Source of the DNA: Saprospiraceae bacterium | Lineage (GTDB): Bacteria; Bacteroidota; Bacteroidia; Chitinophagales; Saprospiraceae | DNA: 64,000 nucleotides | Assembly: GCA_020628095.1 (NCBI GenBank) | Contig: JAHDFP010000004.1 | Coordinates: 62,001 to 126,000 of the forward strand | Direction: 5' to 3' | In this document: positions 1-7,788 of the stretch, piece after piece | Layout: every line of letters begins with the position of its first letter | Position numbering within the stretch: the stretch's first letter is position 1 | Made by a program: the position numbers and the translations under genes | Notes under the pieces: generated by a model | The model's input: the letters and a program-made list of their open reading frames with translations, nothing else | Told to the model about the DNA's origin: nothing | The model's database searches: none

Positions 1-11
1 TGTTTTTCTTT

Positions 12-512
12 TTAAAATAAATTGTCCAACTCATAATCATTAAGATCACTGACCAGCTCATCGAGAACGATTTCTATTTCGTCATCATCAAAGAGCATCT
101 CTGTCGCCAAAGATTCTTCGTCCTCAGACAGGAGTGCTATAAGGTCCTCGTCCACATCATCAAGATTGTCCAGATAATAATCATATAACTCGACCTCTGC
201 CAAAGCGCCACTATCATCTACTACATCAGACGACCACTGAAGTCCAATCGCCATCAATAATAATAGAGACGCCGCGACAGCTAGATATTTTCTATAGGAG
301 ACCTTGAGACTGCTTCTCTTTTGGGTCAGTTGATTTTCCAAATTTTTAAAGTATCCATGAGGTACGCTATATGGATTACCATCCCGCATAGAGTGCAGTA
401 AAGGTGCCTCTTGCAACAAATCATCTTCTAACGATTCTATCTTCTCACTCAACCTATCCGGTAACTTTTCGAAATAATCTTCTGTTATCATTATTCTATA
501 TTTCTTAAACAT
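12..512 (-). CDS. Membrane-anchored anti-sigma-factor candidate
   Basis: A 166-residue protein with one membrane segment at about residues 77-95. The cytoplasmic N-terminal part contains the sequence PYSVPHGYFKNLENQL, a pattern common in small Bacteroidota proteins encoded beside ECF sigma factors. The part after the membrane segment is extremely acidic (runs of D and E) and ends at LDNLF. The gene overlaps the end of the upstream sigma-factor gene by 8 bases, so the two are probably co-translated. From that linkage and topology I infer that it binds and restrains the sigma factor. No zinc-binding HxxxCxxC anti-sigma motif is visible, so the mechanism is unknown. A second possible start is the ATG at 491. 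Confidence 0.6.
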   Translation of the reverse strand: MFKKYRIMITEDYFEKLPDRLSEKIESLEDDLLQEAPLLHSMRDGNPYSVPHGYFKNLENQLTQKRSSLKVSYRKYLAVAASLLLLMAIGLQWSSDVVDDSGALAEVELYDYYLDNLDDVDEDLIALLSEDEESLATEMLFDDDEIEIVLDELVSDLNDYELDNLF

Positions 513-1056
513 TGGCTTTGAGATAATTTTCTATTTTTTTGACAGCGTGATGATATGATGCTTTTAGAGCGCCTACTGATGTATCTAGTACTTCTGACAT
601 GTCTTTGTATGTCATGTTATCATAGTATCTCAGATTGAAAATTTGTTTTTGCTTCTGAGGTAAAGACTCTACTGCCTTGACTAAAATCAGCTGCGCCTGA
701 TCACTGTCAAAATAAGTATCCGCTTTGAGCTTGGATGACAATATATCATCATCGGCATGCTCCGTCACAGAACTGATTTTTTTCTTCTTATTAATAAAGG
801 TGATTGACTCATTAGTCGCTATCTTATATAACCATGTATATAACTTAGAGTCTCCTTTGAATCCTTTGATCCCTCGGAACACTTTGATAAATACATTCTG
901 TATGACATCATCTGCATCCTCATGAAAATGCACCATGCGACGGATATGCCAGTAGAGGGGTTCCTGATACTTCTGCACTAATCGCTTGAAGCCACCGTCA
1001 AACTGCTTATCATCACTGAGCATGCCTATTATTATATCATCACTTATTTCTTTCAA
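505..1056 (-). CDS. ECF-family RNA polymerase sigma factor
   Basis: Region 2 is clear: LVQKYQEPLYWHIRRMV, then HEDADDVIQNVFIKVFRG and LYTWLYKIATNESI, which bind core polymerase and the -10 element. Region 4 follows, with LPQKQKQIFNLRYYDNMTYK, MSEVLDTSVGALKASYHHA and a C-terminal KKIENYL helix for -35 recognition. The frame is open to a TTG at 1152, which would abut the divergent acyltransferase. I prefer the TTG at 1056, which gives the usual family N-terminus MKEISDDIIIG and leaves room for a promoter. The ATG at 1023 is a further option. The downstream gene is its likely anti-sigma partner. Target genes cannot be read from the window. Confidence 0.88.
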   Translation of the reverse strand: MKEISDDIIIGMLSDDKQFDGGFKRLVQKYQEPLYWHIRRMVHFHEDADDVIQNVFIKVFRGIKGFKGDSKLYTWLYKIATNESITFINKKKKISSVTEHADDDILSSKLKADTYFDSDQAQLILVKAVESLPQKQKQIFNLRYYDNMTYKDMSEVLDTSVGALKASYHHAVKKIENYLKANV

Positions 1057-1151
1057 CTTGTTTTCTAAGTTTTTTGATGTCTTTGTTATTATGACTTGTG
1101 GATAACCCAATAGTTTAATTTGCCGATTAAATTTGTACTTTTCGCTTCTCA

Positions 1152-1694
1152 ATGAAAAAAGGTCTCGCTCAATTAATATTTAAAATAATAGGTTGGAAAG
1201 TCGTCGGTGATTATCCTTTACATATCAAAAAGAAAATGATCATCGTCGCACCGCATACCTCTAACTGGGATTTTCCTATTGGCATATTGGTAAGGGCAAT
1301 ATTCGAGGACACGATTAATTTTGTAGGTAAGAAGTCTCTATTCAAGCCACCTCTAGGGTGGCTAATGTCTGCACTCGGTGGGATTGCCATTGATAGGAGT
1401 AAGTCAACTAACTTTGTCAAATCTGTCGTAGACGAATACGATAAACGAGATAGTCTGACGATACAAATCGCACCAGAAGGAACCAGAAATAAAGTAGATC
1501 GATTTAAGACTGGATATTATTATATAGCTAAAAAAGCCAATATTCCAGTGTTGCCCATTGCCTTTGATTGGGCTAATAAATTAGTGGTTGTGCTGGATTG
1601 TTATTATCCTACCGAAGATGCACAATCCGATCTCAAAAAAATAGAAAATCTATTTAAACCTTATAAGGGAAAGTTTCCAGAGAAAGGAATCTAG
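1152..1694 (+). CDS. 1-acyl-sn-glycerol-3-phosphate acyltransferase family protein (PlsC-like)
   Basis: 180 residues with the two acyltransferase signatures. [13 protein letters not shown] (about residue 33) supplies the catalytic HxxxxD, and [17 protein letters not shown] supplies the EGTR phosphate-binding motif. A third block, [10 protein letters not shown], matches the family too. Enzymes of this group transfer fatty acyl chains to lysophosphatidic acid or related lysolipids at the membrane. The protein is shorter than a typical PlsC, so the exact acceptor (lysolipid or ornithine lipid) is not determined. It is divergent from the sigma factor, and its last 4 bases overlap the end of convergent panD. 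Confidence 0.85.
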   Translation: MKKGLAQLIFKIIGWKVVGDYPLHIKKKMIIVAPHTSNWDFPIGILVRAIFEDTINFVGKKSLFKPPLGWLMSALGGIAIDRSKSTNFVKSVVDEYDKRDSLTIQIAPEGTRNKVDRFKTGYYYIAKKANIPVLPIAFDWANKLVVVLDCYYPTEDAQSDLKKIENLFKPYKGKFPEKGI

Positions 1695-2038
1695 TCGACT
1701 TGATTCTTTTCGTTAGGGAAGACTGTCAGTGGCTTATAATCCTTAGCCTCATCTGGTGTCATCCACGCATAAGATATGATAATGACGATATCTCCCACCT
1801 CACACTTTCTAGCAGCGGCTCCGTTGAGACAGATGATGCCCGAGTCTTTTTCGCCAGGTATGACATAAGTCTCTAGTCTCTCACCATTATTATTATTGAC
1901 TATTTGTACACGCTCTCCTTCTATGATATTAGCGGCTTCCATCAGTCGCTCATCTATCGTAATAGAACCCACATAATTGAGGTTGGCCTGTGTGATAGTG
2001 GCCCTATGTATTTTTGACTTATGTATCTGTAATAACAT
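1691..2038 (-). CDS. panD: Aspartate 1-decarboxylase (pro-enzyme)
   Basis: 115 residues, the normal PanD length. The self-cleavage site is present at Gly24-Ser25 in NYVGSITID; Ser25 becomes the pyruvoyl cofactor after autoproteolysis. [21 protein letters not shown] is the conserved C-terminal block (NGAAAR). It makes beta-alanine from aspartate for pantothenate and coenzyme A synthesis. It lies 37 bases downstream of panC on the same strand, so both dedicated steps towards pantothenate are encoded together. panB is not in this window. Confidence 0.97.
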   Translation of the reverse strand: MLLQIHKSKIHRATITQANLNYVGSITIDERLMEAANIIEGERVQIVNNNNGERLETYVIPGEKDSGIICLNGAAARKCEVGDIVIIISYAWMTPDEAKDYKPLTVFPNEKNQVD

Positions 2039-2075
2039 GGCGACAAAGTTATAATTACATTAATAATTAATCCAG

Positions 2076-2939
2076 CTACCTAATATATTTTTCTCCTCTC
2101 AGTATCATATTGTCGATGAGTCTGACATCACCCGCCCATACGGCCGTACAGGCTACAATATACTCGGCATCAGACATTTTTTCTACGGGCTTGAGTGTAT
2201 GACCATCGACTATATCAAAATATTCTGGTCTGAAATTTTGAATTTTGAGGCTGGATAATGCTCTATCCTCTATCACATTGATATTAAGCTCTTCCAGTTT
2301 TTCTTTGGCGTACTTGAGAGATTTGTATATCAGATTGCAGTGAGGTCTTAGTGCAGAAGAAAGCCTTACGTTACGAGAGCTCATAGCCAGTCCATCCTCT
2401 TCTCTTATGATAGGGCATACTCTCAGTCGTGTCGGTATATCAAGGGCTTTCAGCATATAGTTGATTATCGTAAACTGCTGAAAATCCTTTTGGCCCATGT
2501 AGAGGTTGTTGGGATTGACAATATCAAGCAATCTTTTGACGACTTGTACCACACCCTCAAAGTGCCCTGGTCGATTAGGCCCTTCCATCTCTGATGTGAG
2601 ATGAGATATATCCAGATCTACCTTGGTATCCAGACCCTTAGGATATATCTGTGAGCTAGATGGCGCAAATATGTAATCACACCCAAATTTGCGCAATAGA
2701 GAGGCGTCTTTTTCTAAGTTTCGGGGATATTTTTCTAAGTCATCCTTATCATTGAACTGAGTCGGATTGACATAGATACTGCATACCGTTATGTCGTTTT
2801 CTTCAGTTGATTTTTTGATAAGTGATACATGTCCTTTGTGTAGTGCGCCCATTGTAGGTACAAAACCTATAGTCCTTCCTTCTTCCCTGATAATATCTAA
2901 ATGTCTATCAAGGCTGGAAACTCTTTTCAGAATTCTCAT
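2076..2939 (-). CDS. panC: Pantothenate synthetase (pantoate--beta-alanine ligase)
   Basis: 287 residues, full length. The nucleotidyl-transferase start is FVPTMGALHKGHVSLIKKS, with the HIGH-like HKGH. Further conserved blocks are VNPTQFNDKDDLEKYPR, GHFEGVVQVVKRLLDIVNP, YMGQKDFQQ and REEDGLAMSSRNVRLS (KMSKS-like). It joins pantoate and beta-alanine using ATP through a pantoyl-adenylate intermediate in the cytoplasm. It is transcribed ahead of panD and diverges from the BioD/DRTGG gene, with about 68 bases between them. Confidence 0.97.
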   Translation of the reverse strand: MRILKRVSSLDRHLDIIREEGRTIGFVPTMGALHKGHVSLIKKSTEENDITVCSIYVNPTQFNDKDDLEKYPRNLEKDASLLRKFGCDYIFAPSSSQIYPKGLDTKVDLDISHLTSEMEGPNRPGHFEGVVQVVKRLLDIVNPNNLYMGQKDFQQFTIINYMLKALDIPTRLRVCPIIREEDGLAMSSRNVRLSSALRPHCNLIYKSLKYAKEKLEELNINVIEDRALSSLKIQNFRPEYFDIVDGHTLKPVEKMSDAEYIVACTAVWAGDVRLIDNMILRGEKYIR

Positions 2940-3007
2940 ACCCTCTTAACATCATTTGAGCCTCAAAAATTCAATTAAAAGTGATCTTGGCTTTGTACTT
3001 TGTGTTA

Positions 3008-4108
3008 ATGAAATTGAAAAATTTATATGTAGCCGCAACGAGTCAGCATGTGGGCAAGACAACCTCCACACTCGGTCTTGCTGCTAGTTTCAAAAAAGCG
3101 AACATAAATACAGGCTATTGCAAACCCGTCGGACAAAGGCATGTAGAACTCAAAGGCAGTGTCGTAGATAAAGATGCAGTACTGTTCGCAGATTTGCTCA
3201 AACTTGATATAGAACCAGAAATCCACAGCCCAGTAATAATAGGCAAAGGGGCTACTGTCGAATATCTTTCCTATCCCGACAAATATGATCCCAAAGCCAA
3301 AATAATTAAAGCCAAAGAAACACTAAGTCAGTCCCATAATGCGGTCATATACGAGGGCACAGGTCACCCCGGTGTAGGTTCCGTTGCGGACGTGTCTAAT
3401 GCGCAAGTCGCTAAATTATTGGACGCTCAAGTGGTGATGGTCGTAGAAGGTGGAATCGGTAATACGATAGATAAGCTGAATATGTGCATGTCTCTATTCA
3501 GAGAACATGATGTACCGATAATAGGCGTTATTATCAATAAAGTCATACCAGACAAAATGGATATGGTCAGGACCTACGTCGGAAAATGGCTAGCCAAGAA
3601 TGACCTTAGATTACTAGGTGTCGTACCTTATGATAATACACTAGGTTATCCCTTATTATGGACTATTGCTAACTCTATGAATGCTCATTTTGAGCTATAC
3701 TCCGAGAGAGGGTTCAACAAAGTCGAAAACATATTGCCTGGCTCTGTAGTGGACCCAGAGATACTCAAAAAATCTAATGATAACCTACTCGTCGTGAGCT
3801 CTCGCGTATTGAAAAAAGCCATAGAACATATAAGAGAAATCATGGATCGCGAGCAGATGGAACAATGTCCGCTATCGGGGATTATAGTAACTGGTGGAGG
3901 CAATATATCTAAGGTGAGTCTATCTTTTATAGACGAATATCAGATACCCGTGGTCCGGACCTCATTAGATACCTACGGTGTCGTAATCAAGATAAGTAAG
4001 CTAGAGGTGAAAATTATCAGAAGGACTCCTTGGAAAATATCCAAGGCCATAGACCTTATCAACGAAAACGTCGATATAAAACAGATGATTAACTTACTAA
4101 GAGAATAA
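3008..4108 (+). CDS. BioD-like P-loop / DRTGG-domain protein
   Basis: The N-terminus LYVAATSQHVGKTTSTLGLA carries a deviant P-loop (GKTT) typical of the dethiobiotin-synthetase-like domain at the front of long phosphotransacetylases. CKPVGQ and YEGTGHPGVGSVADVSNA are family blocks. The last 120 residues (GIIVTGGGN...PVVRTSLDTYGVVIKIS) match a DRTGG regulatory domain. The phosphotransacetylase catalytic domain is absent, so this is a stand-alone version of the Pta N-terminal part, possibly an acyl- or nucleotide-sensing regulator; that function is inference. The frame opens with a GTG at 2981, but the ATG at 3008 begins directly before the P-loop strand and is preferred. Confidence 0.78.
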   Translation: MKLKNLYVAATSQHVGKTTSTLGLAASFKKANINTGYCKPVGQRHVELKGSVVDKDAVLFADLLKLDIEPEIHSPVIIGKGATVEYLSYPDKYDPKAKIIKAKETLSQSHNAVIYEGTGHPGVGSVADVSNAQVAKLLDAQVVMVVEGGIGNTIDKLNMCMSLFREHDVPIIGVIINKVIPDKMDMVRTYVGKWLAKNDLRLLGVVPYDNTLGYPLLWTIANSMNAHFELYSERGFNKVENILPGSVVDPEILKKSNDNLLVVSSRVLKKAIEHIREIMDREQMEQCPLSGIIVTGGGNISKVSLSFIDEYQIPVVRTSLDTYGVVIKISKLEVKIIRRTPWKISKAIDLINENVDIKQMINLLRE

Positions 4109-4110
4109 GA

Positions 4111-4138
4111 TTCTGATAACATCAGCGCATCATCAGAA
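4111..4138. terminator. Weak hairpin between convergent genes
   Basis: TTCTGAT (4111-4117) pairs with ATCAGAA (4132-4138) across a 14-base loop. It lies just after the DRTGG gene stop and before the convergent DUF4920 gene. The tail is only partly T-rich on either strand, so termination is a modest inference. Confidence 0.35.
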
Positions 4139-4156
4139 CCTTATTCCATTAATCAT

Positions 4157-4645
4157 TTAGAGTATGATGACGCCATCTGCCATAAACTTGAGCTCCTCTT
4201 TGGGCTCGGTAATTTTATCTATTTCTTCTTGAGGTAGCCCTTCGTCCTCAGCATAGTGCTTAAGCTCATCCACAGAAGTGACCTCTCTATAGGCAACACC
4301 TTCTATAACGACCTCTTTACCAGCTAGATCAAGGGGCATAAAAAAGGCATAATCCTTAAACTTGACAAAAATTGCATCATCCTCATTGCCACTATCAGGC
4401 AGAAGATTCATCCAGCAGCCTTTGACCTGGCATACGGATTCTACCTTTCCTTTGATTTTAGTAACCAGCGAGTCTTGAGTCTCCAGACTTGCAATCGCAG
4501 ACTCTATGGTGATCGCATTATCCGCCGTAATTTCTTTTCCGTAGGTGTTTTTAGCCGTGCCTTCTGTCACTGATCCTGCGTTATTATTTTTGCATGATGC
4601 CAGTGCAATCGTAACTAAGGCAATGGTTATTAAGAACTTATTCAT
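4157..4645 (-). CDS. DUF4920-type lipoprotein
   Basis: 162 residues starting with a lipoprotein signal peptide (MNKFLITIALVTIALASC; lipobox LASC, Cys18). The mature part contains the block VESVCQVKGCWMNLLPD, with two cysteines four residues apart, followed by VKFKDYAFFMPLD and a VVIEGVAYREV strand, which I recognise as the DUF4920 family of Bacteroidota. Its fold resembles OB/Omp-type domains and the CxxxGCW motif could bind a metal or form a disulfide. Biochemical function is unknown. It is convergent with the DRTGG gene and divergent from the rpsF operon. Confidence 0.8.
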   Translation of the reverse strand: MNKFLITIALVTIALASCKNNNAGSVTEGTAKNTYGKEITADNAITIESAIASLETQDSLVTKIKGKVESVCQVKGCWMNLLPDSGNEDDAIFVKFKDYAFFMPLDLAGKEVVIEGVAYREVTSVDELKHYAEDEGLPQEEIDKITEPKEELKFMADGVIIL

Positions 4646-4705
4646 ATAATTAAATTAATATGTTTTAGAGTATATAAAAAGCAAAGGTAATCAGACCTTT
4701 TTACT

Positions 4706-4736
4706 TTGCTTTACTTAGTTTAAAAGTATATATTTG
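4706..4736 (+). promoter_or_regulatory. Promoter of the rpsF operon (Bacteroidota sigma-ABfr type)
   Basis: -33 box TTG at 4706-4708, a spacer of exactly 20 bases, and -7 box TATATTTG at 4729-4736, a perfect match to the Bacteroidota consensus TAnnTTTG. The rpsF start lies 38 bases downstream of the -7 box. The same geometry recurs in front of rplM and tRNA-Val in this window. Confidence 0.85.
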
Positions 4737-4774
4737 CGCTCCTTTTTAAAAGAGAAAAGTTACTAAAATTTCTA

Positions 4775-5422
4775 ATGAATCAGTACGAAGTTACTTTCAT
4801 CATCGATCCCATTCTGCCAGGTGATGAAATCGAAAAGGCAGCCCAAGCTTACGAAAAGCTTTTGAAGGACGACTCATGCTCTATAGTCAATGTAGATCAC
4901 ATGGGCCTCAAGCAACTTGCTTATCCTATCAACAAAAGAAACTCCGGAGTCTATAAGTGTATCGAGTTCCAATCTGACAAACAGGACATAGTGCCTAAGA
5001 TGGAATTGGCTATGAGACGTGATGAGCGTATCATAAGATACCTGACTATCAAGCTAGACAAATACGGTATCAAATACAACGACGACAAAAGAAACGGACG
5101 AATAGGTAAGAAAAAGTCCAAAGAAGAGGCTGAAGCAGAAAAGCTCACTGTGATCAAAGATGATCTTACACTCATAGAGGGTATAGACTCTAAAGTATCT
5201 AAACTCCTTAGTGTAGCAGGTATCAAGTCGTATGCCGCATTATCAGAAAAATCTCAAGATGACATCAAGTCGATCTTATCCAGAGGTGGGTCTAATTATC
5301 TCAACTATGATCCGACGACATGGACAGATCAAGCGCAGCTAGCGGCCGATGGCAACTGGTCTAAGCTCAACGAAATGAAAGACAAATTAAAGTACGGTGA
5401 TTCTGTATCCGAAGAGGAATAA
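4775..5422 (+). CDS. rpsF: 30S ribosomal protein bS6 with C-terminal helix-hairpin-helix extension
   Basis: Residues 1-105 are a standard S6: YEVTFIIDPILPGDEI, then MGLKQLAYPINKRNSGVY and RRDERIIRYLTIKLDKYG. S6 binds S18 and the central domain of 16S rRNA. It is followed by a lysine/glutamate-rich linker (about 106-128) and an extra domain at 130-200. That domain contains LTLIEGIDSKVSKLLSVAGI, a helix-hairpin-helix-like motif, and then TTWTDQAQLAADGNWSKL. Most S6 proteins are 95-140 residues; this one is 215. The added piece resembles the HhH tails that some Bacteroidota attach to other ribosomal proteins such as L21. First gene of rpsF-rpsR-rplI. Confidence 0.95.
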   Translation: MNQYEVTFIIDPILPGDEIEKAAQAYEKLLKDDSCSIVNVDHMGLKQLAYPINKRNSGVYKCIEFQSDKQDIVPKMELAMRRDERIIRYLTIKLDKYGIKYNDDKRNGRIGKKKSKEEAEAEKLTVIKDDLTLIEGIDSKVSKLLSVAGIKSYAALSEKSQDDIKSILSRGGSNYLNYDPTTWTDQAQLAADGNWSKLNEMKDKLKYGDSVSEEE

Positions 5423-5439
5423 CCACTAAATAATCGATT

Positions 5440-5706
5440 ATGGCTACTAGAGATGAAATAAAGTTTTTAAGCAATCCTAATATTGGAAAAGACAATAAAA
5501 AGTATTGTCGATTTAGAAAATTCGGAATCCGTCACATAGATTATAAGGATGCCGACTTCTTGTTGCAATTTGTCAATGAGCAAGGAAAATTATTGCCAAG
5601 AAGAATCACGGGAAATTCATTGAAATATCAAAAAAAGGTGGCTATCGCAGTCAAAAGAGCAAGACATCTTGCCCTTATGCCTTATGTTGCTGACCTTCTA
5701 AAATAA
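5440..5706 (+). CDS. rpsR: 30S ribosomal protein bS18
   Basis: 88 residues. CRFRKFGIRHIDYKDADFLLQF and the core RRITGNSLKYQKKVAIAVKRARHLALMPY are the conserved S18 blocks. It pairs with S6 on the platform of the small subunit. The gene begins 17 bases after rpsF, within the operon rpsF-rpsR-rplI, the usual bacterial order. Confidence 0.97.
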   Translation: MATRDEIKFLSNPNIGKDNKKYCRFRKFGIRHIDYKDADFLLQFVNEQGKLLPRRITGNSLKYQKKVAIAVKRARHLALMPYVADLLK

Positions 5707-5714
5707 AGATACAG

Positions 5715-6161
5715 ATGGAACTCATATTACTTCAAAGTATAGATAACGTCGGTTATAAGCACGATATCGTAAAGGTAAAACCAGGTTACGGAAGGAACTT
5801 CCTAATCCCTAAAGGATTTGCCGTTATCGCTAATGCTACCAATAGAGCGAAACTAGACAAGCTCGTACAAGAAGAGCAAGCTAAAGAAAACGCGCGACTA
5901 GAAGAGTACAAGCAAATGGCCGAAAAAATCAAAGGTCAAAGTGTACAAATTGGTGTCAAGTCGGGTACGTCTGGAAAAATATTCGGTAAAGTGACCAATG
6001 TACAAATCGCAGCGGCTATGAAAGAACACTTCGAGATAGAAGTGGAAAGAAAGAAAATAGAACTTGCTGAAGAGCCAAAAGAAATTGGTACTTACACGGC
6101 GACTATCAACTTTCACCCTGAAGTCTCAGAAGAACTACAGTTTGAATTGGTGAAAGAGTAG
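5715..6161 (+). CDS. rplI: 50S ribosomal protein bL9
   Basis: 148 residues. The N-terminal RNA-binding domain is MELILLQSIDNVGYKHDIVKVKPGYGRNFLIPKG; then come the long connecting helix (about 42-75) and the C-terminal domain (GKIFGKVTNVQIAAAMKEHF). L9 sits at the base of the L1 stalk. It follows rpsR by 8 bases and ends the operon, which is closed by a strong terminator. Confidence 0.97.
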   Translation: MELILLQSIDNVGYKHDIVKVKPGYGRNFLIPKGFAVIANATNRAKLDKLVQEEQAKENARLEEYKQMAEKIKGQSVQIGVKSGTSGKIFGKVTNVQIAAAMKEHFEIEVERKKIELAEEPKEIGTYTATINFHPEVSEELQFELVKE

Positions 6162-6186
6162 GAATAGAAAATAAAGAAATATCTAA

Positions 6187-6220
6187 AGCCCATCTGACTA
6201 TGTTAGATGGGCTTTTTTTT
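6187..6220 (+). terminator. Rho-independent terminator of rpsF-rpsR-rplI
   Basis: AGCCCATCT (6187-6195) pairs perfectly with AGATGGGCT (6205-6213), followed by seven T residues. It lies 26 bases after the rplI stop. Confidence 0.9.
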
Positions 6221-6301
6221 GTGCACTCCTGTCTATCTTTAAAATAGACTCTGTGTCTGATCGTTTTTAATATAGAGCATCAAATTGTCTTATTGACTTT
6301 T

Positions 6302-6898
6302 ATGCATAGAGCTACATTTACCTTAGTCTTACTTCTACTTGTTTTTCGTGGAACGAGCCAGCTATCCATTTCTCCACAAGTAGGAATAACTCGCAGTGTT
6401 TTCGATGTCACATACTTCCGAGATTGGATGATCGAACCTGTGCAAAGTAAAACCCAAATGACCTTTGGATTGAGCCTAAACTATTTATTCGATAGAGTAG
6501 AACTAAGCGGCGATATTAACCTGCTTTCAAAAACTGAATTTAACTTACGCACTAACAATCTCTATGAAGATTTCCCACCTATATATGCCATTCCCAGTAT
6601 AATCGAAAATTCTTTTTTAGCGTCTTACAGGCTTATCAATACTGTATCCGTAGGAGCGGGCATAAAACTTTGGCATTTCCATAGCTTTGAAACTGCCCTA
6701 AGTTCAGAACCATCTTTTTCATCATATAATGTAACCAATGCCTTGCTTAATGCTTCATATATCATCGGAAGGTTACGACTTAGCTTGGCTTGGTCCAAAT
6801 ACTTGACGTCTAACTCAGATTATCAGCTTATCAAACCACCACAGATTGTTTCTTTTAAAATCGGATTTGATATTCCGCTTACGAAAAAGAAGAGTTAA
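6302..6898 (+). CDS. Exported outer-membrane-barrel-like protein
   Basis: About 198 residues with a cleavable signal peptide (MHRATFTLVLLLLVFRGTSQ). The remainder has alternating hydrophobic strands separated by polar turns (for example MTFGLSLNYLFDRVELSGD, LINTVSVGAGIKLWHF, VSFKIGFDIPL), the pattern of small outer-membrane beta-barrels. No specific family is recognised. An in-frame TTG exists at 6293, but the ATG at 6302 places the signal peptide correctly. It is monocistronic, ending in a hairpin terminator. Confidence 0.65.
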   Translation: MHRATFTLVLLLLVFRGTSQLSISPQVGITRSVFDVTYFRDWMIEPVQSKTQMTFGLSLNYLFDRVELSGDINLLSKTEFNLRTNNLYEDFPPIYAIPSIIENSFLASYRLINTVSVGAGIKLWHFHSFETALSSEPSFSSYNVTNALLNASYIIGRLRLSLAWSKYLTSNSDYQLIKPPQIVSFKIGFDIPLTKKKS

Positions 6899-6927
6899 GA
6901 GTGATGTTTTCAGAATAAGAAATTACC

Positions 6928-6962
6928 AAGAGCCTCTGCAATAATCTTGCGGGGTTCTTTTT
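6928..6962 (+). terminator. Terminator after the barrel-like protein
   Basis: AAGAGCCTC...GCAA (from 6928) pairs with TTGCGGGGTTCTT (6948 onward), a stem of about 13 pairs with one bulge and two G-T pairs, followed by a T run to 6962. Confidence 0.65.
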
Positions 6963-7001
6963 GAGTATTGTAGACACTCTATAAAAAGAGGTATTTTTTT
7001 A

Positions 7002-7724
7002 TTAAGCCGATTTTCGGCTATACTTTCTCCACAATAAAATCGGCACAAAAACAATAACAAATAACACAACAGCCAGCAACTGCGTCGTCAATAAATAGAT
7101 AGGCCATTCGCCCATATAATCTAAGAGGCTGCCGACATCAGGCTTACGCATCGTGTACATATAGTTAGACCCTAAGATCATATTAGCGCAAAGTGAAAAA
7201 AGCAAAAACACATTAGCCGTCCATACGGCATGGAAGAGATCCTTCCACTTGATTTTGATATCCAGTACTATGACATAGTATAAGGGAATAACCACAAGCA
7301 AACCATGTAGCATCCAATAAGTAAAATAATTCCAATGTGGAAAATCATATTTTATATCAGGTGACAAGTTGGCATTAAGCGTACCCACCATAATCCAGAA
7401 ATAGAATATCCCTAAGAAAAACCGTTGTCGGTAATAAATGACGATAGGACAAAAGAATGCCAATGTACGACAAACATGAAATGGGAGATCTTCCTGTAGA
7501 CTAAACTCTCCTTCGATTATCCTGAATACAACGTACATAATATAGGATAGCAAGGGCAAGAAGCTAATGTAAAAGAGCAACCGCCACTTCTTATCTACTG
7601 AGTATAATCGCCGTCCAAATAAAATGCTAATAAGCCCGAATACCGCAATAATCAGCAAGGGTATTCCGTGTTGATATGAAAAAGGCTTAAATTCTTCTTG
7701 TTCGAACAAAAAAGCGAAGTCCAT
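7002..7724 (-). CDS. YwaF/TIGR02206 family integral membrane protein
   Basis: 240 residues with about seven membrane segments, spread from LLIIAVFGLISILFG near the N-terminus to LLAVVLFVIVFVPILLW near the C-terminus. Landmarks of the TIGR02206/YwaF group are HVCRTLAFFCPIVI, LSPDIKYDFPHWNYFTYWMLHGLLV and NYMYTMRKPDVGSLLDYMGEWPIYL. The family is widespread in Firmicutes and Bacteroidota and has no established activity. The conserved H, D, N, Y and R residues near the membrane faces suggest transport or a membrane enzyme; that is inference. It is divergent from the S46 peptidase gene. Confidence 0.8.
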   Translation of the reverse strand: MDFAFLFEQEEFKPFSYQHGIPLLIIAVFGLISILFGRRLYSVDKKWRLLFYISFLPLLSYIMYVVFRIIEGEFSLQEDLPFHVCRTLAFFCPIVIYYRQRFFLGIFYFWIMVGTLNANLSPDIKYDFPHWNYFTYWMLHGLLVVIPLYYVIVLDIKIKWKDLFHAVWTANVFLLFSLCANMILGSNYMYTMRKPDVGSLLDYMGEWPIYLLTTQLLAVVLFVIVFVPILLWRKYSRKSA

Positions 7725-7788
7725 CTTACTTAAAGCATCTCTTTTTCCTAAATTACGAGAACTTAATTTGAAATAAACTTAATCAGAT

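Noticed and set aside
1057-1152. TTG at 1152 as the sigma-factor start
   Set aside because: It would leave no space for the divergent promoter and adds residues not seen in the family; the TTG at 1056 fits better, though this is not certain.
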